Assembly (NCBI GenBank): GCA_964501335.1
Contig: CAZCTC010000015.1
Span: forward strand, 72,193 to 136,192
Length of the DNA: 64,000 nucleotides
Source: CAZCTC01 sp964501335
GTDB lineage: Bacteria; Chloroflexota; Anaerolineae; B4-G1; SLSP01
Direction of reading: 5' to 3'
Shown here one piece after another: positions 51,922-59,632 of the stretch. The notes beneath the pieces are model-generated. The model was not told the origin of the DNA. It saw only the letters and a list, made by a program, of their open reading frames with translations, and did not search any database. Made by a program: the position numbers and the translations under genes. Positions within the stretch are counted from its first letter, which is position 1; each line of letters begins with the position of its first letter.

Positions 51922-52842
51922 TTATGATTTGGGGGCGGGAGTGAAGGTTTCCCCGATCATTTTTAAGAGTGTCGGAAGGGCGGTCCCCTTTAGATTGCGC
52001 AGGCGCAAGATGTAGTACCAGTGATCCTCCCCTTGAATGATCCAGGTTTCGGCTTCGCTGCGTTGCGGTGCCACCCAGCGTTCGTGAATCTGGTAGGCGC
52101 GCAGTTCTTTCCAGGTAGCTTCGGTGAAGTCGAGCAGCGTGGGATCGGCGGCTGGATCATGGGTGGTTTCCAGAGCCATCACAGCCTGATTGTAGGTCAA
52201 CGGCTCACTGGCCCCGGGCAGCCACCACAGCTCCAGTTGTTGATCCTGATATTGCCATGTTACTTTCCCGGACCGCAAACCGCCTTCTATGGCGGTCATT
52301 TTGAAGGCCTGAGGGACCGAGATGAGCGCACCGGTTCGTATGGTGCCGGAAAGGTTTTGGAATGTGAGGGCGGTGGGGTGAAAGGTGCGTTGGAGCGGCC
52401 CTGTGATTGAGTAAGGAGTCTGGATGCCCAGGATCAATTGCCAGGGACCGGCGGATGCGGTGAGCGGGAGCTGAAAGGATTCTTCCGGGGCGTAGTGGAT
52501 GTCGTCGGTCGGGGCGATTGAGTAAAGCCGGAGTTGCTGGTAGACATTTCCTTCAGGATCGAGGATGGCGGCGGTTATGGAGGCCGTCACATCGAGATCT
52601 CCGGATGATTCCAGATCCAGCGTCATCGAGATCGGTTCGAGTGCGGAGACTCGTTCCGGCCAATGTACCTGCAGGATCAGGGGGGGGACCGGCGTGAGGG
52701 TCGGTGTGGCGGAAGGCAGCGCTGTGGGGGTAGGGATTACCGATCGGGTGGGGGAGGGAATCGCCGGCGTGGTTGTCGGGGTTGCACAGGCAACCAGAAT
52801 TAATAGAAAGATGGCTATGGGAAAAATATTTCTTCGAGTCAT
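51922..52842 (-). CDS. Lipoprotein of unknown function
   Basis: 306 residues. The signal peptide IFPIAIFLLILVAC ends at a lipobox Cys, followed by a Pro/Thr/Ser stalk (about 20-52). Then comes an Ig-like beta region (LILQVHWPERVSALEPISMTLDLESSGDLDVTASI) and a C-terminal part (about 180-306, PQAFKMTAIEGG...LWWLP...YYILRLR) with the alternating pattern of a small alpha/beta domain. No family recognised. It is anchored outside the cytoplasmic membrane. ATG 52842; ribosome site not strong. Confidence 0.75.
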   Translation of the reverse strand: MTRRNIFPIAIFLLILVACATPTTTPAIPSPTRSVIPTPTALPSATPTLTPVPPLILQVHWPERVSALEPISMTLDLESSGDLDVTASITAAILDPEGNVYQQLRLYSIAPTDDIHYAPEESFQLPLTASAGPWQLILGIQTPYSITGPLQRTFHPTALTFQNLSGTIRTGALISVPQAFKMTAIEGGLRSGKVTWQYQDQQLELWWLPGASEPLTYNQAVMALETTHDPAADPTLLDFTEATWKELRAYQIHERWVAPQRSEAETWIIQGEDHWYYILRLRNLKGTALPTLLKMIGETFTPAPKS

Positions 52843-53084
52843 GGGGCCAATAATAACACAGGAGCGAAGAGGTGCAACTTGTGGTTTCTTTTGGAGTTAT
52901 TTCAGGAAATCGCGCTTTTTGCTTAGAGCTTCAATTGGCTTTTGTCAATCCTCCAATAGTACAGTAGAAATCTTTTTAATCCATGATACTGTGGGTTCAT
53001 GCGGTTTTGACCATGAAGCTAAATATTAAAATTTTAACTTAAACAAACAGTTTCCATAGGAGGAACTGTTCGGAGGGAAGAAAG

Positions 53085-55391
53085 ATGGGAAAGAGAATAA
53101 TGGGAATGGTGTGGATGGTGGCATGGATTATGGTGAGTCTGGGATTGGTCAATGCCAGTTTTGCGGTGGCTCAAGAAGTTCAGGATTGGGAAGAGACCCC
53201 CCAAATTCAGCCGACTTCGGATATAGAAACTGTGGCGGATGTGGTTTTATTTCAGTGGATGCCGGGTGGCGGTACGGAGGAGCCTGCTGGGGCTCAGCTG
53301 AACTCGACTTCTTTACTCAATTACACTATTTACGAAGATCGTATTCCTTCAGCCGGGTGGACGGATTGGTCGTGGAGTGCAGATCGCAATATGGCGCAGA
53401 CTCAGATCGTCCATGGGGGGCACAGTGCGATTGGGCTCTCTTATCGTACGGAATGGGGCGGTTTTTACCTTCATGCCGGTCAGGCGATTCGGATACAGAC
53501 GCCGGCCTGTCTGCGTCTGTGGGCCCATGGCGGTCCTCAAGGAGCGCAAAAGCTCTCGGTGGTGGTCAATTTGATCCGGCGCCAGACGATTACGCTTTCT
53601 TCCAATCGCTGGAGTTATATAGAAATTCCCTTGGCCGAATCGAACGGAACTTTAAATCTGCAAGATGTGGCATTTCAGGAGTATGCGGGGCAATCGCGCA
53701 GGCCTTTTTATATTGATGATTTGACGGTGGGGCCTTGTGGGGCCAATCCTACGCCGACTCCGGCGCCTTCTGCGACGCCTACCCCGCGTCCAGGGCCGAC
53801 AGCTACCATGACCCCGGTGCCGGGTATCACGCCTGAAGTTTCATTGTCTGTTGATGCCGGCGCGGAGCGACTGGTGATCAGCCCCTATATTTATGGAATC
53901 AATTTTGGTGAAGAGGTTCTGGCGAATGAATTGCGGGTGCCGATTCGACGTTGGGGCGGCAATGCTACGACGCGCTATAATTGGAAGCTGGATACCTCCA
54001 ACAAGGCCAGCGATTGGTTCTTTGAGAATATTCCAAATCCCCATCCCCATCCCGATCAGTTGCCGTTGGGCTCTTCGTCCGATCGTTTTATCGAACAAAA
54101 TCAACGTACCAATACCGCTTCATTTTTGACGGTGCCGATGATCGGTTGGACGGCGAAATCGCGGAATATTGACTGTGCTTTCAGTGTGCGGTTATATGGG
54201 GCCCAGCAAAAAGTCGATCCCTGGCGTACGGATTGCGGCAATGGGGTGCGGTTGAACGGTTCTTATATTGACAATAATCCTGACGATCAGAACCGCGAGA
54301 TTGACGACAACTTTGTCAAACAATGGATCAATCATTTAACTGCCCGTTACCGTCCGGCGGCGCAGGGTGGCGTGCGGTTTTACAGCCTGGACAATGAACC
54401 GATGCTCTGGCATGTCACGCATCGGGATGTGCATCCCGATCCGGTTGGATATGACGAATTGCGCGATTTGACCTATGAATATGGAGCGGCGGTAAAGCGC
54501 GCCGATCCGACAGCTCTGGTTACCGGCCCGGCCTTCTGGGGGTGGCCCGATTATTTTTATTCGGCGATCGATACCACAACGCCGGGTAACTGGTGGGCTA
54601 ATCCGCCCGATCGCAATGCTCACGGCGGGACCCCGCTGGCGGAATGGTATTTACAGCAGATGCGGGCCTATGAGCAGGCGCATGGCGTGCGGATTCTGGA
54701 TTATCTGGATGTGCATTTCTACCCTCAGGCACAGGGCGTGGCCCTTGCGCCGGTCGGCAATGATGCGACGCAGGCGCTGCGGTTGCGGTCCACGCGCGCT
54801 TTGTGGGACCCGACTTACCGGGATGAGAGTTGGGTTAACGATGCCGTGCAATTGATCCCACGGATGAAGTCGTGGGTAGCGGCCAATTATCCGGGAACGA
54901 AGGTGGCATTGACCGAATACAATTGGGGGGCTCTGGATAGTCTCAACGGGGCGTTGGCGCAGGCGGATATTTTGGGGATTTTCGGCCGGGAGGGATTGGA
55001 TATGGCGATGTTGTGGGACCCCCCCGATCTGGGAGAGCCGGGAGCCTTTGCTTTCCGTATTTATCGAAATTACGATGGGAATGGGGCGGCTTTTGGGGAG
55101 ACCAGTGTGCGGGCGGAGAGTACGGATCAGGACAAAGTGGCGATCTATGCGGCGCAGCGGACAGGCGACCGGGCCTTGACGCTGGTGCTGGTCAATAAGA
55201 CGAACCGGGATGTGCCGGTAACTTTGTCTTTGGCGGGAGCCAATCTCAGCGGCACAATGCAGGTTTATCGTTACAGCAATGCCAATCTCAATGCCATTGT
55301 TCGATTGAGCGATTTGCCGGTGCAGCGGTCGGTCGGGATGACGGTTCCGGCCGCTTCGATTACCTTGCTGGTGGTCCCGGTAGCGCCGTGA
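53085..55391 (+). CDS. Secreted glycoside hydrolase family 44 endoglucanase
   Basis: 768 residues. Signal peptide (MVWMVAWIMVSLGLVNASFAVAQ). An N-terminal jelly-roll-like region (about 75-225, YTIYEDRIPSAGWTDWSWSA...FYIDDLTVGPCG) may bind carbohydrate. A Pro/Thr linker follows, then the GH44 catalytic part (about 250-768) opening ISPYIYGINFGEE and RWGGNATTRYNWKLDTSNKA. Acid/base Glu in FYSLDNEPMLWH and nucleophile Glu in VALTEYNWGA match the two GH44 glutamates, with a C-terminal beta-sandwich. Expected substrates are cellulose, xyloglucan or related beta-glucans. It has no dockerin or sortase signal, so it is probably released. ATG 53085 follows GGAGGGAAG, preceded by a small ACAGTTTC/GAACTGT hairpin. 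Confidence 0.92.
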   Translation: MGKRIMGMVWMVAWIMVSLGLVNASFAVAQEVQDWEETPQIQPTSDIETVADVVLFQWMPGGGTEEPAGAQLNSTSLLNYTIYEDRIPSAGWTDWSWSADRNMAQTQIVHGGHSAIGLSYRTEWGGFYLHAGQAIRIQTPACLRLWAHGGPQGAQKLSVVVNLIRRQTITLSSNRWSYIEIPLAESNGTLNLQDVAFQEYAGQSRRPFYIDDLTVGPCGANPTPTPAPSATPTPRPGPTATMTPVPGITPEVSLSVDAGAERLVISPYIYGINFGEEVLANELRVPIRRWGGNATTRYNWKLDTSNKASDWFFENIPNPHPHPDQLPLGSSSDRFIEQNQRTNTASFLTVPMIGWTAKSRNIDCAFSVRLYGAQQKVDPWRTDCGNGVRLNGSYIDNNPDDQNREIDDNFVKQWINHLTARYRPAAQGGVRFYSLDNEPMLWHVTHRDVHPDPVGYDELRDLTYEYGAAVKRADPTALVTGPAFWGWPDYFYSAIDTTTPGNWWANPPDRNAHGGTPLAEWYLQQMRAYEQAHGVRILDYLDVHFYPQAQGVALAPVGNDATQALRLRSTRALWDPTYRDESWVNDAVQLIPRMKSWVAANYPGTKVALTEYNWGALDSLNGALAQADILGIFGREGLDMAMLWDPPDLGEPGAFAFRIYRNYDGNGAAFGETSVRAESTDQDKVAIYAAQRTGDRALTLVLVNKTNRDVPVTLSLAGANLSGTMQVYRYSNANLNAIVRLSDLPVQRSVGMTVPAASITLLVVPVAP

Positions 55392-55414
55392 GTTTTCGGA
55401 ATAGGTTCGAGTGC

Positions 55415-55450
55415 AGTACTGCGCCCGCCTTCCCAGGCGGGCGCAGTACT
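55415..55450 (+). terminator. Strong hairpin after the GH44 gene
   Basis: AGTACTGCGCCCGCCT, loop TCCC, perfect complement. No T-run follows, so termination is plausible but not certain. Confidence 0.6.
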
Positions 55451-55470
55451 ATAAGAAATCCTTGTTTCCC

Positions 55471-55498
55471 TTGATCCAATTTTAGGTTATACTATACG
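55471..55498 (+). promoter_or_regulatory. Likely promoter of the hydrogenase-cyclase operon
   Basis: TTGATC (55471-55476), 16 nt, TATACG (55493-55498); an overlapping TATACT begins at 55488. ATG is 36 nt downstream, with AGGAG. Confidence 0.45.
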
Positions 55499-55533
55499 TT
55501 TCCCCAGAATGTTGTCAGGAGATCGATTGATCT

Positions 55534-56397
55534 ATGAAGTGTATTGCCAGGCAGTTTGCCGTGTTACAGCTCTCAGGCTGCGCCGGCTGTGAGGTTTCGT
55601 TGCTCAACGCCGACGCCTGGGTGGATCTCTATGAGCTGGTCTATATGCCGCTGGTGGTTTCGGCTCATGAGGTGCCGCCGGTAGATGTCTTGTTGGTCAG
55701 TGGGGCGGTGCGTACTGACGAGGATCTTTACAACTTGCGCAGTGCCGTTCAGCGTGCGGGCCAGGTGATTGCAGTGGGGACCTGCGCCATTTCCGGCGGG
55801 GTGGCCAATCTCGGCGATCGGGAGGATGTGCGGAAGGAGTTCCTGGCGAAAGAGATGGAACGCCGCCATTTGCCCCGGCTTTTGCCTCAATCCCATCCTA
55901 TCGATCGGGTGGTGAATGTCGATCGCTATCTCCCCGGATGTCCGCCGACGCCGGAGTTGTTTATGGCGGTCCTTTCGGAAGAGGATGCGTTCCAGCCGGC
56001 GCGGACGGTCTGCCAGGAGTGCGGCCGCCGGAAGGATTCCTCGATGCGGCCGAAGCAGTTGGTGGGCTCGCAGCGGGGGGAGGTATTGCCGGATATCTGT
56101 CTGATCAATCAGGGGTACCTCTGTATCGGTTCGTCGACGCGCGGCGGCTGTCGGGCGCTTTGTACCCGGGCCGGCCATCCCTGCGTGGGCTGCCGGGGGC
56201 CGTCGGATACCTTTATTGAAAAGGAATCTCAGGCCTGGTTCGACAGCATTCGCCGGGTTTTTTCGGCGATGACCGATGTGCCGACGGAGGAGTTGACCGC
56301 TGCGTTGCATTCTCCTCAGCTGGCGCTCTTTCTGTTTCAATTTTCCGATTATGCCGGCGGCGATTATCCGCCCCGGCCGCGGAGTAAGGTGCTGTAA
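55534..56397 (+). CDS. [NiFe] hydrogenase small subunit, cytoplasmic, group 3-like
   Basis: 287 residues with no Tat signal, so cytoplasmic. The proximal 4Fe4S ligands are Cys16 and Cys19 (LSGCAGCE), Cys84 (VGTCAISGG) and Cys136 (LPGCPPT). A Cys-rich C-terminal part (Cys160, 163, 189, 197, 206, 210, 217 and 220; CQECGRRK, GYLCIGSSTRGGCRALC, HPCVGCRGP) matches the two additional clusters of group 3 subunits such as MvhG or HydD. It relays electrons between the NiFe site and a partner. No diaphorase, Hdr or F420 subunit is adjacent, and no hyp maturation genes are present. The large subunit starts 1 nt after its stop. Confidence 0.93.
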   Translation: MKCIARQFAVLQLSGCAGCEVSLLNADAWVDLYELVYMPLVVSAHEVPPVDVLLVSGAVRTDEDLYNLRSAVQRAGQVIAVGTCAISGGVANLGDREDVRKEFLAKEMERRHLPRLLPQSHPIDRVVNVDRYLPGCPPTPELFMAVLSEEDAFQPARTVCQECGRRKDSSMRPKQLVGSQRGEVLPDICLINQGYLCIGSSTRGGCRALCTRAGHPCVGCRGPSDTFIEKESQAWFDSIRRVFSAMTDVPTEELTAALHSPQLALFLFQFSDYAGGDYPPRPRSKVL

Positions 56398-56398
56398 G

Positions 56399-57709
56399 AT
56401 GACGACATTGACTTTTCCTTTGAGCCGGATTGAAGGCCATGCCCGGGTGGTGATTGAGGTGCATGGCGGGGAGGTGAAAGCGGCTTATTTTCAGGCGACT
56501 GAGTTGCGGGGCTTTGAACATCTTCTCTATGGGGCGCCCGCCGAGCAGATGCCGGTGATTGTGCCGCGGATCTGCGGGGTCTGTTCGACGGCCCATCATG
56601 TGGCGGCCGTTAAGGCGTTGGAAGATGCTTACGGAGTGACGCCGCCGCCGCTGGCGGAACGGATTCGAGAATTGTTGCTGTTGGGGCAGTTGATTCAAAA
56701 TCAGGCTACCTCGCTGTTTATTTTTACACTGCCGGATCGCTTGGGGGCGGCAACGATGTTCGAAATGGCGCAAGATGCCGCTGAGGCGATCCAATCGGCC
56801 ATCACGGCTCAGGCATTGCAGGTGCGGCGCTCCGGGACCCGGTTGATTTCTCTGGCCGGCGGTCAGTTTATCCACCCTGTTAAGGCGGTGGTGGGCGGCG
56901 TGACGAGCGGGATTGCCCCGGAGGCGGCTGAGACGATGCGGTTGGAAATCGAACAGGCTTTGCCGGTGGCCTGTGCGTTGTTCGATACGTATTGGGAACT
57001 CTCGCTGGCATTGCGGGATCGCATCGGGACCTGGGGCGACGACGCTCCGGCCTGCTATCTGGCGGCGGTGACGCCCCGGTTGCCTGCTTATGGCGGTGGG
57101 TTGTTGCGGGTCCAGGGGACGGATGGTCGGTTGGCGGCTGAGTTTCCGGTGCAGCGTTTCCGGGAGTTCCTTACTTATCAGGAGTCGGAATACAGTTATG
57201 CCGGGCAGACCAGCTATGGTGGGCAGGTGATGCGGGCCAACAGTCTGGCGCGGATCAATATGGCGGATGCGATGGGGACGCCGCTGGCCGACGGTTATCT
57301 GAACCGGTTCCGGGAGGCCTTCGGCCGGCCGGCTCATGCGATTCTGCTTTTCGATCTGGCCCGGGGAATCGAGCTGGTTTATGCGCTGGAACGGGCTGCC
57401 GCGTTGCTTGCTGAGCCGTTGAACCGGGAAGATACCGATTCTCCTTACACACCACGGGACGGCGAGGGGTACGGGCTGGTCGAGGCGCCGCGGGGACCGT
57501 TGATCCATCGTTATTTGATTGAGAATGGGCGGATTGCCCAGGCTGAGTTTGTCATTCCGACGGCTCACAATATTCTGGCTATTGAACGGGCTCTGGGGGT
57601 GGCGGCCCGTCGCTATATTACGGCGGAACGGGTGAATCTGGAGCTGGAACGAGCTGTCGGGCGGGTTGTGCGGGCCTTTGATCCCTGCATTGCCTGTGCA
57701 ACACATTGA
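56399..57709 (+). CDS. [NiFe] hydrogenase large subunit lacking a C-terminal maturation peptide
   Basis: 436 residues. The N-terminus LSRIEGHARVVIEV is typical. All four Ni-Fe ligands are present: Cys59 and Cys62 (RICGVCSTAHH) and Cys430 and Cys433 (DPCIACATH). The open reading frame stops directly after that His (DPCIACATH-stop). In most hydrogenases this His is followed by about 15-25 residues that a dedicated protease removes after nickel insertion; here none exists. This is known for H2-sensing (HupV/HoxC) and a few energy-converting enzymes, so the subunit would not need an endopeptidase. An ATG at 56399 immediately follows the small-subunit stop; an earlier in-frame start lies inside that gene. 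The cyclase follows after 23 nt. Confidence 0.94.
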   Translation: MTTLTFPLSRIEGHARVVIEVHGGEVKAAYFQATELRGFEHLLYGAPAEQMPVIVPRICGVCSTAHHVAAVKALEDAYGVTPPPLAERIRELLLLGQLIQNQATSLFIFTLPDRLGAATMFEMAQDAAEAIQSAITAQALQVRRSGTRLISLAGGQFIHPVKAVVGGVTSGIAPEAAETMRLEIEQALPVACALFDTYWELSLALRDRIGTWGDDAPACYLAAVTPRLPAYGGGLLRVQGTDGRLAAEFPVQRFREFLTYQESEYSYAGQTSYGGQVMRANSLARINMADAMGTPLADGYLNRFREAFGRPAHAILLFDLARGIELVYALERAAALLAEPLNREDTDSPYTPRDGEGYGLVEAPRGPLIHRYLIENGRIAQAEFVIPTAHNILAIERALGVAARRYITAERVNLELERAVGRVVRAFDPCIACATH

Positions 57710-57732
57710 AGGCGCGTTGAGAAGGAGGGGCG

Positions 57733-59256
57733 ATGGAACATCAAAAGGATGGAGCGATAGGCGGGGAAGCGAAAGATCCCACGCCGGCCGCGGGATCTCA
57801 GGGATTGAGTGGAATGCTGGCGCGGATGCCGCTGGCGGCACGGTTTTCCTTGATGATCGGGTTGCTGTTGGTGCTTTCGATGTCGGGGTTGACCTGGGTG
57901 CGGGTACAGGAAGATCGCCGGTTGTTGGAGGAAAGCGTTTCCGACATGTTGGCGCAGGTGGCCAATTTTCTGGGGCAGACGCTCCAGACTCAGATCCCGG
58001 GCAATGTCGACGGGTTGTCGCCGCTCCTGGTGCAGGCGGTGGCGATGCAGACCAGTTCATTTACAGATCAATTGCAGAAGGTCCAGGCCAATCGTACCAA
58101 TGCGGTAAAGTTTACTTTAGTCTATGCTTTTGTGACTGATAGCGACAACAAGGTGATGTATAGCGATCGATTGGGCTATCAGGGAAAGGTGATGACGCAG
58201 ACCGTTGCGCCGACCGATGATGGGGCGGTGGTGCGGATCACGGATTGGACCGGAGATCGCGTTTTTGAAGCCGCCGTGCCGTTGTTGAATCAAAAGGGCG
58301 GGCGGATCGGTACCGCCTATCTGGGGCTTTCCACGCATCTGGTCGATGCGGTTGTGGCGGATATCGTTCGCCAATCAACCCAGGCGACGTTGATCGTGCT
58401 GATCCTTTCTATCGCGTTGACGGCTTTTTTCACCCGTAATGCATTGGCTCCAGTAGCGGCTATTGCGGCGGCTTCTCAAGCTGTCGCCGCCGGCGATCTT
58501 TCGCAAACGGTGCCGGAGACCCGTCAGGATGAAGTGGGGCAGCTTTCGCGGGCTTTCAATTTGATGGTTAAAGGGTTGCGAGAGCGGGAGATGTTGCACG
58601 ATCTCTTCGGGCGGTTTGTGAGTCGAGAGGTAAGTCAGGCAGTGTTGGAAGGCCGTGTGGGGCTGAGCGGTGAGCGGCGGATGATCTCAGCCGTCTATTG
58701 CGATATGCGCGGCAGCACGGCTTTTGCCGAATCGCATTCGCCGGAAGTCTTTATGAGTGCGCTCAATCAATATTTCGAACGTATTGTCCGAGCCGTGGAG
58801 GCCGAGCGGGGGATTGTCAATCGATTTGTAGGGGATGAGGCCGTCTGTATTTTTGGGGCGCCGATCGATTTGCCGGATCATGCTGAATGTGCGGTCCGGT
58901 TGGGGCTGCGGATTCGAGAGCAACTGGCGGCTTTGAGCGAAGAACGGGCGGCGCAGGGGTTGCCGACCCTGCGGTTTGGCTGTGGGATCAATACGGGAGA
59001 GGTGGTGGCCGGAGCGACCGGGGCTGAATCTCGTCAAGAGTATACGGTGCTGGGCGATGCGATGAATGTCGGAGCGCGGATCGAGGCGCTGAATAAGAAT
59101 TTCCCCGATCACGATGTTTTGCTCAGCGAGTTTACGGTCAAGGCCTTGGGGGAGCGGGCAGCCGATTATGAATTTGCCGATCTCGGTGAGATGCCGATCC
59201 GGGGCAAGTCGCAGCCGGTACGGATTTACGGGTTGATCGGCTGGCGCGGAAAGTAA
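57733..59256 (+). CDS. Membrane class III adenylate/guanylate cyclase with HAMP domain
   Basis: 507 residues. TM1 (about 37-55), an extracytoplasmic sensor domain (about 56-215) with the look of a dCACHE or single-CACHE-like region (LVYAFVTDSDNKVMYSDR), TM2 (about 217-234), HAMP (about 236-290, with DEVGQLSRAFNLMVKGL) and the cyclase domain (about 315-505). Metal-binding Asp324 (YCDMRGST) and Asp368 (VGDEAVCIFG), and GDAMNVGARIE with Asp442, Asn445 and Arg449, are in place. Arg364 stands just before the second Asp (VNRFVGDE), where many cyclases have Lys. It should make cAMP as a homodimer; cGMP cannot be excluded. ATG 57733 follows GAAGGAGGG. Third gene of the hydrogenase operon. Confidence 0.93.
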   Translation: MEHQKDGAIGGEAKDPTPAAGSQGLSGMLARMPLAARFSLMIGLLLVLSMSGLTWVRVQEDRRLLEESVSDMLAQVANFLGQTLQTQIPGNVDGLSPLLVQAVAMQTSSFTDQLQKVQANRTNAVKFTLVYAFVTDSDNKVMYSDRLGYQGKVMTQTVAPTDDGAVVRITDWTGDRVFEAAVPLLNQKGGRIGTAYLGLSTHLVDAVVADIVRQSTQATLIVLILSIALTAFFTRNALAPVAAIAAASQAVAAGDLSQTVPETRQDEVGQLSRAFNLMVKGLREREMLHDLFGRFVSREVSQAVLEGRVGLSGERRMISAVYCDMRGSTAFAESHSPEVFMSALNQYFERIVRAVEAERGIVNRFVGDEAVCIFGAPIDLPDHAECAVRLGLRIREQLAALSEERAAQGLPTLRFGCGINTGEVVAGATGAESRQEYTVLGDAMNVGARIEALNKNFPDHDVLLSEFTVKALGERAADYEFADLGEMPIRGKSQPVRIYGLIGWRGK

Positions 59257-59427
59257 TGTTTTTTGTTCATATTTTCGGCGGCTTTCTGAAGCCGCCGAAA
59301 ATATGGGCTTTTTTCTCAGCTTAACCGCAGAGGTCGAAAAAACGGGTTTTTGTTTTCCGATTTAACCGTACAGATCTAATAAACAAGTGCCCCCGGGGGA
59401 AACCCGAGGGCACTTGTTTATGGATCA
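59257..59427. repeat. Spacer with MITE-like copy 13, a solo repeat end and a terminator
   Basis: The region begins right after the cyclase stop. It holds hairpin CATATTTTCGGCGGC...GCCGCCGAAAATATG (59268-59305) with a distal TTAACCGCAGAGGT end, then a detached TTTAACCGTACAGATCT end-like segment at about 59360-59376, and the terminator below. Confidence 0.7.
59380..59422. terminator. Terminator of the subtilase gene (minus) and possibly the cyclase operon
   Basis: AAACAAGTGCCC...GGGCACTTGTTT stem with T-rich flanks on both sides. It is separated from the subtilase stop by an inserted repeat. Confidence 0.75.
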
Positions 59428-59437
59428 TGATTTTTAT

Positions 59438-59627
59438 CGATCTGTGCGTTTAACCCGGAAAGGCGGGAGAAAAAAAGCCCGTGTTTTTGCGCGCATTCGG
59501 ATGCGCGCAAAAACACAAACAAAAACACTCTCTCTGCCCACCTCGTGCGTCGTTTTTCACCGGGAAAGCACCTGTTGCGGGATGAAAAAACGTTTTTAAT
59601 CGATATCAATGAACAGACGCACGGGTT
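59438..59627 (+). mobile_element. MITE-like repeat, copy 14, with 9-bp direct flanks
   Basis: About 190 bp. Flanking direct repeats GATTTTTAT are at 59429-59437 and 59628-59636. Ends ATCTGTGCGT and ACGCACGGGT are near inverted repeats. Hairpin GTGTTTTTGCGCGCA...TGCGCGCAAAAACAC at 59481-59516. The right flank overlaps the stop codon of the subtilase gene. Confidence 0.8.
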
Positions 59628-59632
59628 GATTT

